Assembly: GCF_000143415.4 (NCBI RefSeq)
Contig: NW_003314299.1
Location: forward strand, 1,347,502 to 1,411,501
Origin: Selaginella moellendorffii
Taxonomy: Eukaryota > Streptophyta > Lycopodiopsida > Selaginellales > Selaginellaceae
Direction of reading: 5' to 3'
Length of the DNA: 64,000 bases
Shown piece after piece: positions 45,106 through 57,300 of this stretch. The notes beneath the pieces are model-generated. The model ran no database searches. It was not told the origin of the DNA and worked only from the letters and a program-made list of their open reading frames with translations. How positions within the stretch are numbered: position 1 is the first letter of the stretch; each line of letters starts with the position of its first letter. The translations under genes and the position numbers were made by a program.

Positions 45106-47980
45106 ATCCTTATTTTGTTGAGGAATATGTGTCCCATGTACACTTCATCCTTAAACATGTTTTACCATGTGAAATTATGATGGGGCCAATTCAAAGGCAC
45201 ATTAGTTTCTATCCCCTGAATCATGTTTACACCTTTCCATATGATATATTTACAAGAGTTCGTACCTTATAATCTGCCAAGGCTAAATATTTCACCAACT
45301 GAATTAAACATGAAGGTACAAACAAGATAACTAATAATAGTTAATAGTTATTGACATGATAACTATTGCCATTTTAAGCTTTATTATCAACACAGTAAAT
45401 AAATATTTCACTTCCACCTTAAAGCAAGGCAATCATCTATGAGAAGACTTTCTTTTGGAAGCTAGGATCTACATGAAGCTCTAACTGTAAGCTAAAAGTC
45501 GAAAGATCCTTTGTAGGTTGTTTTATTTGTGATTAATGTGAAAAATACTTTGTATTACACAATAATAGAGTTCTTAGCCACAGTTGCATCAAACAATGCT
45601 AAATGGTTTCTTAATTCTCTCACTATTAAGAGTTGATCCCTCCACAACATTTAACAGATTGCAAGGTTGAATTCCAAAGTTTTGGTGCTGAACAAAGAAT
45701 TTAAAGCTAGATATGTGATCCATACAAGAGGATTGATGCTTATAGTTACTTCTTTAATTCTTCTTGATCTGATTAAAGTGGAACATAAAAAATATTTAAT
45801 TTTAATCCTATTCCATAACAATCAAAACAATTTTTGCTAATTGGGTAGTATATAATAAGAAATTTATATCTTTTAAATCCTTTAAGAGTCAAAATTCAAA
45901 TGTAAACCTATTAAAGTAAGCTGTTATAATTTGTAATATTTATAGACTTTATAGTAACTATCAAAAAGATTATAAAAAATGATATTCAAACAAAAAGATT
46001 ACATTCTTTTAAATGGAAATTTACAGAGAAGCTCCTTAAATTAAACATGTTTACAAATATGCATTCAGAATTTTTTATATAGCAAGAAAGCCTCAGTGAC
46101 ATTTTATTTCTCCTCTAATTTCAAAAGTAGTAATATAGCTAAATATAGTTTTATATTATATAAATATTTATTTTCTTAGTAAAAACATTTTAATCACTTT
46201 AAGAAATTTCTATTTTTTATTATTAAAGCTGGAATAAAGTTTAAATTAAAAATTAATATTAAATACTATTATTGAAAATTCATAATAAAATAATAACGAG
46301 ATAAAGTGATCAATATAGAATTATATCTATTAAAAATTATAAATATTTTCTTAAATTATTCTCAAAATCTGATATGTTAATTTATTAGTGAATTATACCT
46401 AATAATTGATCAATAGTTATGTTTAATTTTTTTTTATCTAAAAATATTATATATTAAAATATGTATGTATAATCAAACATGCTTCTCATTAAGTGCATCA
46501 TTTTATATTGCTACCAAAATCAAAATAATTAATAAATATTAAAAATTAAAATTTTGGCATAAATTATTTTATGAGTCATAACAAATGATAATATTACAAA
46601 TTTTATGTAGCGCACTTTATCTCTTTCCCTTTAAGCCAACTGGAAAAGGGCCAATTGCTTGATGAGAAAGCCTTTAGTGGCTATTTTATCTTTATTTATC
46701 CCCCAAGGTTCCAAAGATCATGGTGACAATATATCCAAATCTCATCTCATGATCACATGCACTACATTTTATGTATAGTCTACTACAAAAAAATATTATT
46801 ACATTTTTCTTTGTGTTTAATGATGCTTAAGACTACTACATATTTTAACTTAATTTGATTTCTATCCTTTTAGTCTTTAGTTTTGAATACTCTTATTTAT
46901 TTTACCAATGCACTATTTAACATTTTACTGTATAAAACTTTAAAAGGATAGGGTGATTGTGGAATTTTTGTAAACATAGAAAGTAAAGTATAGCTCATCA
47001 TGTAAACTATATTATTTTTTAATATAAAATCATGGTTTGCTATTAAACAAATATATTTAATAAAATTAAGAATTGAAAATATATTATTAATATGATGCTG
47101 GATGGAAGGAAATATAAATAAACAACTGTATAATGTATAGAGAAATAAAAATAAATATTAAAAGTTTTTTGAATTTAAAAAGTTAATCCCAAAATTCTGA
47201 CCATGTGTAAAACATCACTATGAGAAAGTAGTAAGAACACATTAATAACATTATAATCACTTTAAGCTAATAAACCTCCTCTTAATTAGCAAGAATTATT
47301 TTCTACTTATCTTTAGTGTCTAGAGTATGTTTATACTCATCCTTTATGTGAGTAATCAAATAATTTTATTAAGATATCACTATTTCATTACAAATTTGAT
47401 AAAAATATGTTAAAACTACATTATAAAAATTCAAATGTAAAATGATTATTAGTCATTTCTTAAGTTATAAGATTAAATCTTAACAAAAAAATTATTTTCA
47501 GATATTACAGTTTTGTCTAACATCAATCAAAATGGTAAGAAATCCTGATGTATTATTTAAAAGTTTTTCACCTATAAAATACAAAAAGTTTTTAGTCATT
47601 AGTAGAATATACTAATAAAATAATTTTTTGTGCTTTGCATGCAACAATGTTTGGTTTTCTTAATAGTAGTGTTTTCCTATTTATTAATTCATTTGATCAA
47701 ATAAAAATTTATAATTATAAACATGTTTATAATTTATAAACAACTTGTGTTTTTCCTTGTGTTTGAAGGGATTGATTTTGGTTGTAGTGCACCACCTTCA
47801 CTTTCACCACTTTGCCCTAATCTTTGAGTTGGAAATTTTTGGCAAATGTAGACACAAAAGTTTCCTCTTATAGAGAACTAGGGAATAATTTTCAAAAAAC
47901 TAAGGGTTTCTTTTACATTTATCCACTAATATATAAATGTCAAATGACATTATGATTAACATTTTTAAAAGAATAATCCC
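45106..47980. other. very AT-rich desert, no gene seen
   Basis: Almost 2.9 kb with only short chance frames. At 46,656-46,780 it holds a diverged copy of the repeat seen at 17,320-17,460. The rest is A/T runs without recognisable domains, probably decayed repeats. Confidence 0.5.
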
Positions 47981-47982
47981 AC

Positions 47983-48182
47983 CTTGGTGGCTACAGAGGC
48001 TCTGGAAGGCATGCTCGACTTAATGACTTCACCGTGCCAAACCAGAGCCAAAACGCTTCGAGCTGAAGACCGAGCTCTCACTGCGAATGGCTCACACAGC
48101 CTCGGTCATCAACGACGATATATGGATAATTGGCGGACGGCAAGGTCCTCGTGATCTCTTGGCTCATTAAGTGCGAGGAAGC
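47983..48182 (+). pseudogene. inverted fragment of the neighbouring kelch gene
   Basis: 200 bp that match, in inverted orientation, the kelch exon at about 48,979-49,199 (GGTGGCTACAGAGGCTC..., CTGAAGACCGAGCTCTCAC, ACGATATATGGATAATTGG). Two small deletions (about 9 and 11 bp, both at GCTCGTC-type sequence) and several substitutions break the frame. No introns and no second domain; it lies in AT-rich DNA. Confidence 0.9.
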
Positions 48183-48316
48183 TTAATCAAACCTTTGCAT
48201 TTCAGTTTCCTCCAGAAACACAAGCCAAAACTTGTGCTCGTGTGTGCCTTGGGCGGACAGATCCCAGAATTTTAAGCATTAAAAAGGAAAAAGAAGCATG
48301 AGAATGGTCTTTGCCA

Positions 48317-50595
48317 CTAAACAACGAAAGAGACGCTAAACATGGTGCCAAACGCATAACACGACGCTCCTCCCCCTACCACGAACAAAAGTCCCTCCAC
48401 CACAGTAGCGGTGTGCCTCACCAAAAGACAATCTCCTGGGACGGACAATCCCACTCGTTTCCACACCATCGCTCTGGGATCCAGGACAAACAAGCTATTT
48501 GCTTGCTTCATCGTCGGGCAGCCCCCGAGAACCGCCAAGCAATCGCCGAGAACAATGCACGAGTGGCTAAACCGAGGAACTGGCAGCTCTCCTGTCGTAA
48601 GAACTTTGCTCCACTCGAGGCCACGGGTGTCGAGGACGTGAAGATCGCCGAGAATCTCCTTCCCGTCAAAGCCACCGTAGAGATAGAGCTTATCGTCAAT
48701 CGCGCACAGTGAGTGTGAGTGACGAGCTGGAGGAGTGGCGCCTTTGCAGTCCAGCCGTGACCACGTAAATCTTGCAGCGTCGAGAATGTAGAGGTCCGCA
48801 AGCACGCCTTCCTCACCCAGTCCACCGAAGATGTAAATCTTGTCTCTCACAGCTGCGGCCGCGTGACGATGCCTGGATGGAACGAGAACGATGAGCGAAA
48901 CTTGATAGCAGTAAGAACTTTAGAGCTTTTCACCTGGGAATGAAGGTATCACCAGTGATGGTCGGGGAGAAGACGTCCGCTTCCTCGCACTTAATGACGA
49001 GCACGTCGGCCAAGAGATCATGAGGACCTCGCCGTCCGCCAATTATCCATATATCGTCGTTGATGACCGAGGCTGTGTGAGCCATTCGCGGTGAGAGCTC
49101 GGTCTTCAGCTCGAGGCGTTTTAGCTCCTGGTCTGGCACGGTGAGGACGAGCAAGTCATTAAGTCGAGCATGCCGTCCGGAGCCTCCGTAGCCACCAAAG
49201 ATTACCAGGCGGGATCCTACGTTGCAAGCCGAATGGCCCCAGCGTCGGAACAACTCGGCAGCGCTCTCGGAGAGACGTAGCTCCGACGCCTTTAGACAAA
49301 GCCCTGCTGCAACACTGAAGACAAGATCAATATAACATCAGGAGGAAGTGAAAAAGAAGGAAAGATAGCTAGCTCTCGCACGCTTTTCTTGAAAGGAAAG
49401 AAGAACAAAAGCAGACCATGGATGCATCAAAGCTAATGGATTCCATGGACATGCAAGTACCTGGAAGGATAGCAAACCTCGGCTCGGCTCAAAATCCTTC
49501 AAACCAAGTTTCTACAACTTTCTGACAAAAACGTGTACCTGTGCTCTCGTCAAACCATCCCGACATCCTTTTAGCTTGCATACTATCCTCGTTGGAACTC
49601 TTTCCTATCCTACACACACCGTCGTGGAGGTCAGGGTCCTTGAAGGTTTGTCCAGAGTCACTAACAGACTGCCGCACGGAAGATAGAAGCAAGGAGCTTT
49701 CTGAGCCGCATAGATCGTGAAACTCTTGCGAGTCCGAATGGTCGTCCTCGACGATCTCGGCTTTGAAATGGTCGTCGTTTGTAACTTGAATTGGTGTATC
49801 AAGTGACGACAGTGCTCCGCTTTGAAACTAATAAGAACAAGAAATCAAAGTAAACAAAAGCTCAAGAACAAAACGTGAAACCTTTTTTTACCTGGGTGAT
49901 GAAAGAATCTAGAAACCTGTTCGTTCTTCGCTTGTTTTGCTCCAGCTTTGAATTTGCTGTGGAGGTGAGGTAGCTTAAGTACTCCTCCGATACCAAGAGC
50001 TTCCCTTTCTCGGCGACTGGCACTTCCAGCCGAATCGAGCAGCGTATAGCCACTATAATTCGCTTCCTTATGCTCGTGATTCCTACAACCAAAAGTGTAA
50101 AGAGCGCGTATGGTGCACGACAAGAACATGAAAGATGGTACCTGATTCTCGAAATCCCGAGGCGATCGCACAGGCGACTAGATCTTGAGCGGCGGCGACG
50201 CTAGCGCAATCTAGCGCGAGAATGAAAGGCTCAAACCGGAAAACCAAGAGCTCGTGCTGCGCATTGCTCACAAACTTGTGCGTGGCCGATACGATTTCCT
50301 GTGGAGTCACAAGCTCGTGGCTCACAAACAGCCAATCCCCGCCCTTCTTCTTCTTCCTCGTACCATCGCCGCTCCCATTCTCCGCCGCCAATTCCTCGCC
50401 CGATTGCGCGCACGGCTCGGAGAAGAGCGTGATTCGGCCCGAGCAGGAGCTCGTCGTGAAGAAATCCGGATGTGCATTCACCCGGTCGATGAGCACAGCG
50501 ATTGGCGCGTCAATACCTCCTTTTCGCGATCGATCCGGCTCCTCTGATCCCAGCCACGCCAGCGCCCTGAGCTTCCGCTCGTCAAAATCCGCCAT
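48317..50595 (-). CDS. TYW3-kelch protein (wybutosine synthesis), apparently without TYW2 domain
   Basis: Plant tRNA wybutosine-synthesising proteins fuse TYW3, a kelch propeller and TYW2, acting on position 37 of tRNA-Phe. Here residues 1-215 are TYW3: KGGIDAPIAVLIDRVNAHPDFFTTSSCSGRI, GGDWLFVSHEL, ELLVFRFEPFILALDC, then ITSIRKRIIVAIRCSIRLEVP. A variable linker follows, and then kelch repeats: RWGHSACNVGSRLVIFGGYGG, HTASVINDDIWIIGGRRGP, AVRDKIYIFGGLGEEG, HSLCAIDDKLYLYGGFDG, FSHSCIVLGDCLAVLGG. The frame ends soon after GGGASCYAFG, exactly where longer plant homologues continue into TYW2. About 600 aa, start ATG at 50,595. An inverted fragment of it lies 135 bp beyond the stop. The missing TYW2 part may be real loss or encoded elsewhere. 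Confidence 0.85.
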
Positions 50596-51289
50596 AGCCG
50601 CGGGCAAAGAACCCTAGAAAAGCTAGCCTAAACCCTTCTTTCCATTAGGGCTAAAAGGAGGTAAAAAAGGTAAAAACGGGCATTTTTCGCGTTTGCCATG
50701 GTTTTGAAATGTAGCGTGGTTCTTTTTGGCGGAAGTCTCTTTCACTATTTTTAATGGGGGGTTTTGGAGGTACTTTCCGATCAGCTGTCTTCGTCAGCTT
50801 TAGCGGGACTCCATTTTTCTTTTGTAGCCAAAGTTAGTGGACCGCCAAAAAGAAAGACGTTTGTGTGTGTATAGATTTGGGCCATATTGCTAGAGGCAGA
50901 CTCTCTTCTTTTTAAATCCCTAGGGAGGAGGGCTCGCGTTTGGCGCTTCCAGGACGATAGGGCGGCTGGGAGAGGGGAGGGGAGCTTCGAGGGAGGCGAG
51001 GGTTTTCTAGGCGCTCGATCTAGAAGCTTGGCCATTCCAGCGCTTGGCTCGAGCGTGGGATGCGCCTTAGGTCGCCGGATCGGTGGAGATTTGCGTCGCT
51101 CCCAAGCCAGCGGCGATCGATGGGGCAATGCGGCTATCGATGAAGCGGCAGATCTTCGGGGGAGGTATGCTCTAGGATGCTAGCGAGATACATTTCGATG
51201 GGAGGAAGAAATCTCGGACGGGGAGCCCTAAGATCAGTGGATTGAAGAATCTGGAAGCTATTTATTTCGGTGGAAGCTGAGAAAGCAGA
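50596..51289. promoter_or_regulatory. divergent promoter region, TYW3-kelch / katanin p80
   Basis: 694 bp between divergent starts. It contains AACCCTAGAA next to the minus-strand gene and a GC-rich part (about 50,920-51,200) that probably holds the katanin 5' untranslated region. Confidence 0.4.
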
Positions 51290-54200
51290 ATGAAGCGAGC
51301 GTACAAGCTCCGTATCCTTTTTTTTTTTTTGGTTTCGCTTTTTCTTTGGCGAAGTTTTCCTTTACCATTAGCAGAGGAATTCGTTGCTCATGGATCCGAT
51401 GTCAACTGTCTTAAAATCGGGAAAAAATCCTCACGGGTGCTTGTCACCGGAGGTGAGGATCACAAAGTGAACATGTGGGCTATCGGCAAGCCAAATGCAA
51501 TCCTGGTAAGCTACAAGCTATTTTTCTTTTCCTTTTGTCTTACTAGTCCAATCTTGTTTGTAGAGCCTTTCAGGTCATACAAGTGGTGTGGAGTCCGTTG
51601 CCTTTGATGCGGCCGAAGTACTTGTAGTAGCGGGTGCTGCAAGTGGAACCATAAAGCTATGGGATCTTGAAGAAGCCAAGAGTAATCGTGTGAGGCATTT
51701 CTCGTACCGCTTCTAATGCACGTTTCACTTTGTTTTTTTTTAGTTGTCCGGACACTCACAGGTCATCGGTCTAACTGCATTTCTGTCGACTTTCATCCGT
51801 TTGGAGAGTTCTTTGCGTCTGGATCTCTCGACACCAATCTGAAAATATGGGACATACGGCGCAAGGGCTGTATCCACACATATAAAGGCCACACCCGAGG
51901 TGTTAAGTGCGTAAAGTTCAGTCCCGATGGGCGATGGATTGTTTCTGGCGGTGAAGACAATGTCGTTAAGGTACAATTCATGTGGAGTATTGTTTTGTTC
52001 TGTATCAAGTTTCTTTTCTGCAGCTATGGGACTTGACCGCTGGAAAGCTTATACATGATTTTAAATATCATGAGGCTCAAATTCAATGCTTAGACTTTCA
52101 TCCACACGAATTCTTACTTGCCTCAGGTATGTTCAAACGCTTAACATAGTTGTCTAATGACCTCGGGACGCAGGCTCCGCTGACAAAACTGTGAAGTTTT
52201 ATGATTTGGAAACTTTTGAGTTGATTGGTTCGTCTGGGCCAGAGGTATGTTGGCGGATTGATTTTTGAAACATACAATGTTTTCTGCATGTACCAGACGT
52301 CGGGAGTGCGTGTGATGGGCTTTAATCCGGACGGTAGGACAATAGTTTCTGCAACGCAGGAAAACTTGAAGGTTAACATCGTTTACTCTACCTGTATTTT
52401 GTATTTACTTTACAATTTTAGGTGCTGTCATGGGAACCACTGAGATATCATGATGCCGTTGACGTTGGCTGGTCAAAAATCGCCGACCTCAGTATTCACG
52501 AAGGAAAGCTTCTTGGCTGTTCTTTTAACCAGAGTTGTGTCGGCGTGTGGGTTGTTGATCTTACGGTAAGAATTTGCTGTTGTCAAGTGTCAAATAATTG
52601 TGTTCGTCTTTTTACTGCAGCGTGCTACGCCACTTCAAGTTAGCGCTGCTTCTCGCACAAACAGCGTAGTAGCCGGAAAGGCGGTCTCAAATATTACCCC
52701 GGCCATCGATTCTCACGTGAAGAATCCCGTTAAAACTTCGATGCCGCAACCCTCTGAATCCGTTCTAAAGGAAGTGAGAACCGGCACTGGTACAAAATGT
52801 AGGCAATTTATAGCTGTATGAAATGTTGGCTAATTTTCTTCCTTGTCCTGTGCAGTGAAGCCAGATCTTGATGTTACTGCTGTCGAAAATGCACCAAATG
52901 CTCCTAATAGAGTTTCCACTCCGTTACCGAGCAAAGCTTTGACGTCTTCTTACGTTTTGACTCCAAGAAAAGGTTCCATAACCAGGGTACAATCCAGCGA
53001 CATTGTTCGTCAGTCTTCGCCCATGTCAGGCATTGCTTCAAGGCCAGCTAGTGGTTTAAGCTCTTTCTCGGAGAATGGCCATGCCCCTACACCGAGGCAA
53101 GAGTCAACTGCTGAGTCCATCAGGAAAAGCTTCGAAGGAAATGGAAAAATTAACGGAAATGTTGGAGCGGGCGATTCTTTTTCTCCAAGGGTTGCCGTCA
53201 TTAGAAGCTCTTACATCCATCCGGATACGAGCAGTAACAAGACGTTCCCAACTGAAAGCGACGACGATAGAGAAGAAAAGGTTACCAAAAGGCACACGCC
53301 ATTTTCTATCAAAGCAGAATCAGGAATCAGAGGATCCATATCCGGTAAGTCCCTCGGTTACTTGTGAAGCATGCTGCTAAAGTTTTCTGGCAGACGACCG
53401 AGTACAACAGCTGAAGCATTGTTTTGATGAAGTAGCTGCTGCACAAGGTAGGATATGTGTGTGTTAACGTGCCTGGCTAACATCTTGATAATTCAGGAGA
53501 TGCTGATTTCAGACGATCTAGATCTTTTTCTGCTCAACGGGGAAGGAAAGAAAGAGACATCGCTGATGTTCCTGTTACAGTTCATGTGGGTCGTGGAAAG
53601 CCTGTAGCCTTGGACACGAGTCAACGTAACTCAATGGTATGAACGTTATTGGTATTCTTGGTCACTGTTCTCATGCTTATTTCAATAGATGGATGCCATG
53701 GAGAAACCTGCAGCTGCTTCTCAAGATGAAACAGATGCACTGGACGAAGTAATGCAGCAACATTATACAGTGAGTGGTACCTTACAAACACGGTTGGCAA
53801 AGCTTCAGGTGAACCTTCGTTTTTATTTGCCTTGTTCTTCGCCTCAACTGCTTTCCTTCAGATGGTACGAAGACTCTGGTTTAAGAATGACCTTAAAGCT
53901 GTTATAGACGCAACAAGCAAAATGGCAGATAATTCGGTAATATCGTGAATTGCTATAAACCGACGCTGATGTTTCCTGCAGGTTCTAGGGGATTTATTGA
54001 GTATCCTTACCGAGAGGAGTGACATGATTACATTGGAGGTGTGCTCGCTTCTCCTTCCACTCTTGAATACCTTGTTGCACAGCAATTATGACAGGTTGGG
54101 ATCTGCAAAGTTTGTTTCGTTCTTGAGCTAATTTTCGACTTGAAACAGACACATCACGACTTCTTTGTCGATGCTTTCTTTGCTGGTCAAGAGTTTTGGC

Positions 54201-54505
54201 CCACTTATACACAACACGCTTACGGCGTCCCCATCAATTGGCGTTGATGTGCAACTGGAAGAAAGGTGCGTTTGTTGAGAGAAAGCTTTGTTGTTGACTC
54301 GTTTGTTGCTTTGTTGTGTAGGCATGCCCGTTGCAGCGAGTGTTACAAGGAATTGCAAGCAATCAAACAAAGCATAGCACCTTTAATGAGGTACGTGCCT
54401 TCTGTGACAGTCCGTTGTGTGACAATCGGTGTGTATTTTTGTAGGAAAAGTGGCGAGATTTCGAAGACTGCACGGGATTTGAATGTAGCACTGAGCGACC
54501 TATGA
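51290..54505 (+). CDS. KTN80: katanin p80 WD40-repeat subunit B1-like
   Basis: Regulatory, microtubule-targeting subunit of the katanin severing complex, partner of the p60 AAA ATPase. Many short exons, roughly 800 aa. Begins MKRAYKL, then [40 protein letters not shown]. Six WD40 repeats are visible: [12 protein letters not shown]...[94 protein letters not shown] and a final [16 protein letters not shown] long Ser/Pro-rich linker (52,620-53,640) follows. The C-terminal con80 domain (about 53,730-54,505: LQTRLAKLQ, AISxxTKMADxS-like helix, [26 protein letters not shown]) binds p60. Start ATG at 51,290; stop at 54,505. Confidence 0.93.
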
Positions 54506-54861
54506 TCTTACTTTTGTCCGAGGAGATCTCAAGCATTACCAACGTTATATTCTGCCGCAGCTATAGGTGGCCTTTTACATATGCTCCTTGCTGTGATGTA
54601 AACTGTATTTTCTTTGCAGATTGCTACAAGGTCTCATGGCACACGGACTCGTCAGCTTTGCTCGTTCTAATGGCGTTGAATTGATCGCCGCTTTGTATAT
54701 TTTTTACTCGCGGGCGGGCTAATGTTCAAGGTGCTGTACAAATAAGTTTTTGGCCTGTTTGTTAACTCTTGATAACTACTTAATTTGCGTACATCCAAGG
54801 ACTTTATTGTTACGGCCGAGGGCTTGTTCTAGTTCATTTGTCAGAGCTCAAGAAAAGCAGG

Positions 54862-56338
54862 ATGGACGAGGTAAGTAACCCATTGAACAGGAAAAGGCCC
54901 CACGCAGTGGCAATAGCACTGCCAATTCAAGGCCACATTAATCCAATGATGCAACTGGCCACCAAGATGGCTTCCAGGGGGTGTATCGTCACTCTTGTGA
55001 ACCTGCAAAGCAACCACAGGAGATTGGTAGAAGCTTCAGATCCAGTGAAGAATATCCGCTTCGAGTCTGTTCCAGATAGAGTGCCAGTCGAAGTCGCGAG
55101 CATGGCAATTTTCGGGTCCACAGAGAACAGGAAAACTTTCCGGAAAGCTTACGAGGCCATGGAAGAGGATGTGATGGAGCTGCTCCAAAACAAGCTCTTG
55201 CAGAGTGACTGTCCGGTTTCTTTTATTATCGGTGATGTCTACCTCAACTGGGTTGTCCGGGTCGCAGACGCAGTCGGGCTACCAAGACTCTTGTTCTCCA
55301 CAACCTGTGCTTCGTCTCTCCTGGTGGATCACTGGATTCCTCGGCTCTTGGAAACCGGAGAAATACCCATTGAAACAGGTACACGGGTTTTTTGCTTGCT
55401 CTTTGTTTTTTCTTATCTCATGTCACTTGTGTTTTCCTCTTTCTTCAGGGATGGACAAAGAGGTTTTAGCCAATCTACCTGGAATGCCTCGGCCACTTCG
55501 AAAAGCCGACTTGCCATTCTACTTCACCAGCAGGCTGTCCACGCCGGACTCGTTCTCACGCAGGTATGCCAAAGCCAAGTCTCTACGTGACTGCGACGGC
55601 ATTCTCATCAACTCGGCAGACTTTCTCGAGCCTGGAGCTTTCAAGGCCCTCCAGTCGGAGGTGAACTCTAACACGATCGGCGTGGGGCCGCTGCTTGACA
55701 CGGCCGGGAAGTCCACCACAAACGCAGCTTGGGTGGCGGACGCAAAGTGTCTCGACTGGCTCAACGGCAGGGAAGAGAAGTCCGTCCTCTACGTCTCGTT
55801 TGGAAGCCTGGCGACGCTGCCGTGCGAACAGGTGTTGGAGATGGCCGAGGGGATCAAGCAGTGCGGCTACTCGGTCTTGTGGGTTCTCCGGCCAAATCTC
55901 CTCGGCTCCACCGGGGAGGACTCCCAGGAATCGCTCAAGACGGTGCTGGAAGAGATCGAGGCGTCCGGGAAGGCGTGCCTGGTGGATTGGGCTCCTCAGC
56001 TCCAAGTCTTGGCTCACGCTGCGGTGGGGGGTTTCTTGAGTCACTGTGGATGGAACTCGGTGCTCGAGGCGGTGTGGTTTGGGATTCCAGTGCTGGCGTG
56101 GCCCCAGATTGTGGAGCAGAGCTTGGTTGCCAGGATTGCTTGCGGGGAGTGGAAAGTTGGGATGAGAATGCCGGTGCTGGAGGGTGGTGGTGGTGTCATT
56201 GACAGGACAAGGATCTCGCAGTGTATCGATGGGTTTATGATGGAGGGAGAACTTGGAAGGAACTGCCGGGCTCTACAGATGGTAGTAAAGGCATCGGGTG
56301 GCCTGCCTTGTTTAAATTCGTTCTTTTATTTTGTTTAA
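54862..56338 (+). CDS. UDP-glycosyltransferase (family 1), unusual C-terminus
   Basis: Transfers a sugar from UDP-sugar to small molecules. About 468 aa in two exons (intron about 55,379-55,449). The N-terminal catalytic His lies in ALPIQGHINPMMQLA; an Asp-containing FIIGDVYLNWVVRVADAVGLP follows. The PSPG box is complete: VDWAPQLQVLAHAAVGGFLSH, then CGWNSVLEAVWFGIPVLAWP and an EQ ending, which favours UDP-glucose. The start is the ATG at 54,862 in MDEVSNPL; the longer frame begins with TTG. The last 15-20 residues (GGLPCLNSFFYFV) do not look like the usual GGSSxxNL tail and run into AT-rich repeat DNA, so the 3' end may be altered. The acceptor cannot be predicted. Confidence 0.88.
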
Positions 56339-57300
56339 TTTGTCTCAAACTTATTCCTTTTTCATAGAAAAGAAAATTCGAAAAAAAAGTAAAAAGTCTT
56401 AACTACTTTAATGACCCACTTTTTAAAAATGTATTATTGTATTGTGGAATTCTTAATAAATTATTACATTTTATTATTAAATAGTTACCATCTTTAAGCT
56501 TCACAAAATAAACAATTATGTCCACCTTATAAAATATATTAAAAAAAACAATAGATAATATTATTAAAATTACATAACACAAGATACTTTTTCAACTTTT
56601 TATATGGCAATTAATAAGTTTCAATATGCTTGTATTTTTGAAAAACTCTCAAGCTCAAACAGTGTTATATTGTAGTTACTTAGATTAAGTATTACAATAC
56701 AATTACTTCAAAATGTTTATAAATTTTATCTCATTTTATTTTTATTTTACATTTATTTTTATAAAATATTAATGATTTTTGACACAGTCAATTATTTTTT
56801 GATATGCATATGTTTCAAATAATTATGTATTAACCTTTTTATAAACACTTTTGATAAATAACAAGCTGAATATTATTATTATATGTCCCTAAAACAATTA
56901 AAATATTAATGTAGTAAAGTTAAAATGAACAGTTAATAGTTACATTTATAAAAAATATATTTAACTTCTACATATCTAAATAGAAGGTTGTGCATTTATC
57001 TAAATATTATAAAATTAATACTATGAGTGCTTGGAATATGGAAAGGGAGTATAGAAAATGTGCATATCAATTAACCCAAAAACCCTCGCTTATATACAGG
57101 AGCAAATGGTCCATATTGAAATCAATTTGACAGCTACCAAAATCCCACTATGTTAATATTAGTATACGGCATCATAATTGTACACTTGGCCCTCACATTA
57201 TTCTCTCCTCTAGGAATAATGGAAGACCATCAAGGTTCTTTTATAGATGGGCTAGGATTTAGAGGAACGTTAGGAGGAGGCATTGGCAAATCTGTAGGTG
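56339..57300. other. AT-rich intergenic DNA, no gene seen
   Basis: About 1 kb of A/T-rich sequence with no coding signal, between the UGT and the Gypsy element. Confidence 0.5.

Noticed and set aside
45106-47980. Insertion of organellar DNA
   Set aside because: The region is AT-rich but shows no organelle gene, and part of it matches a nuclear repeat at 17.3 kb.
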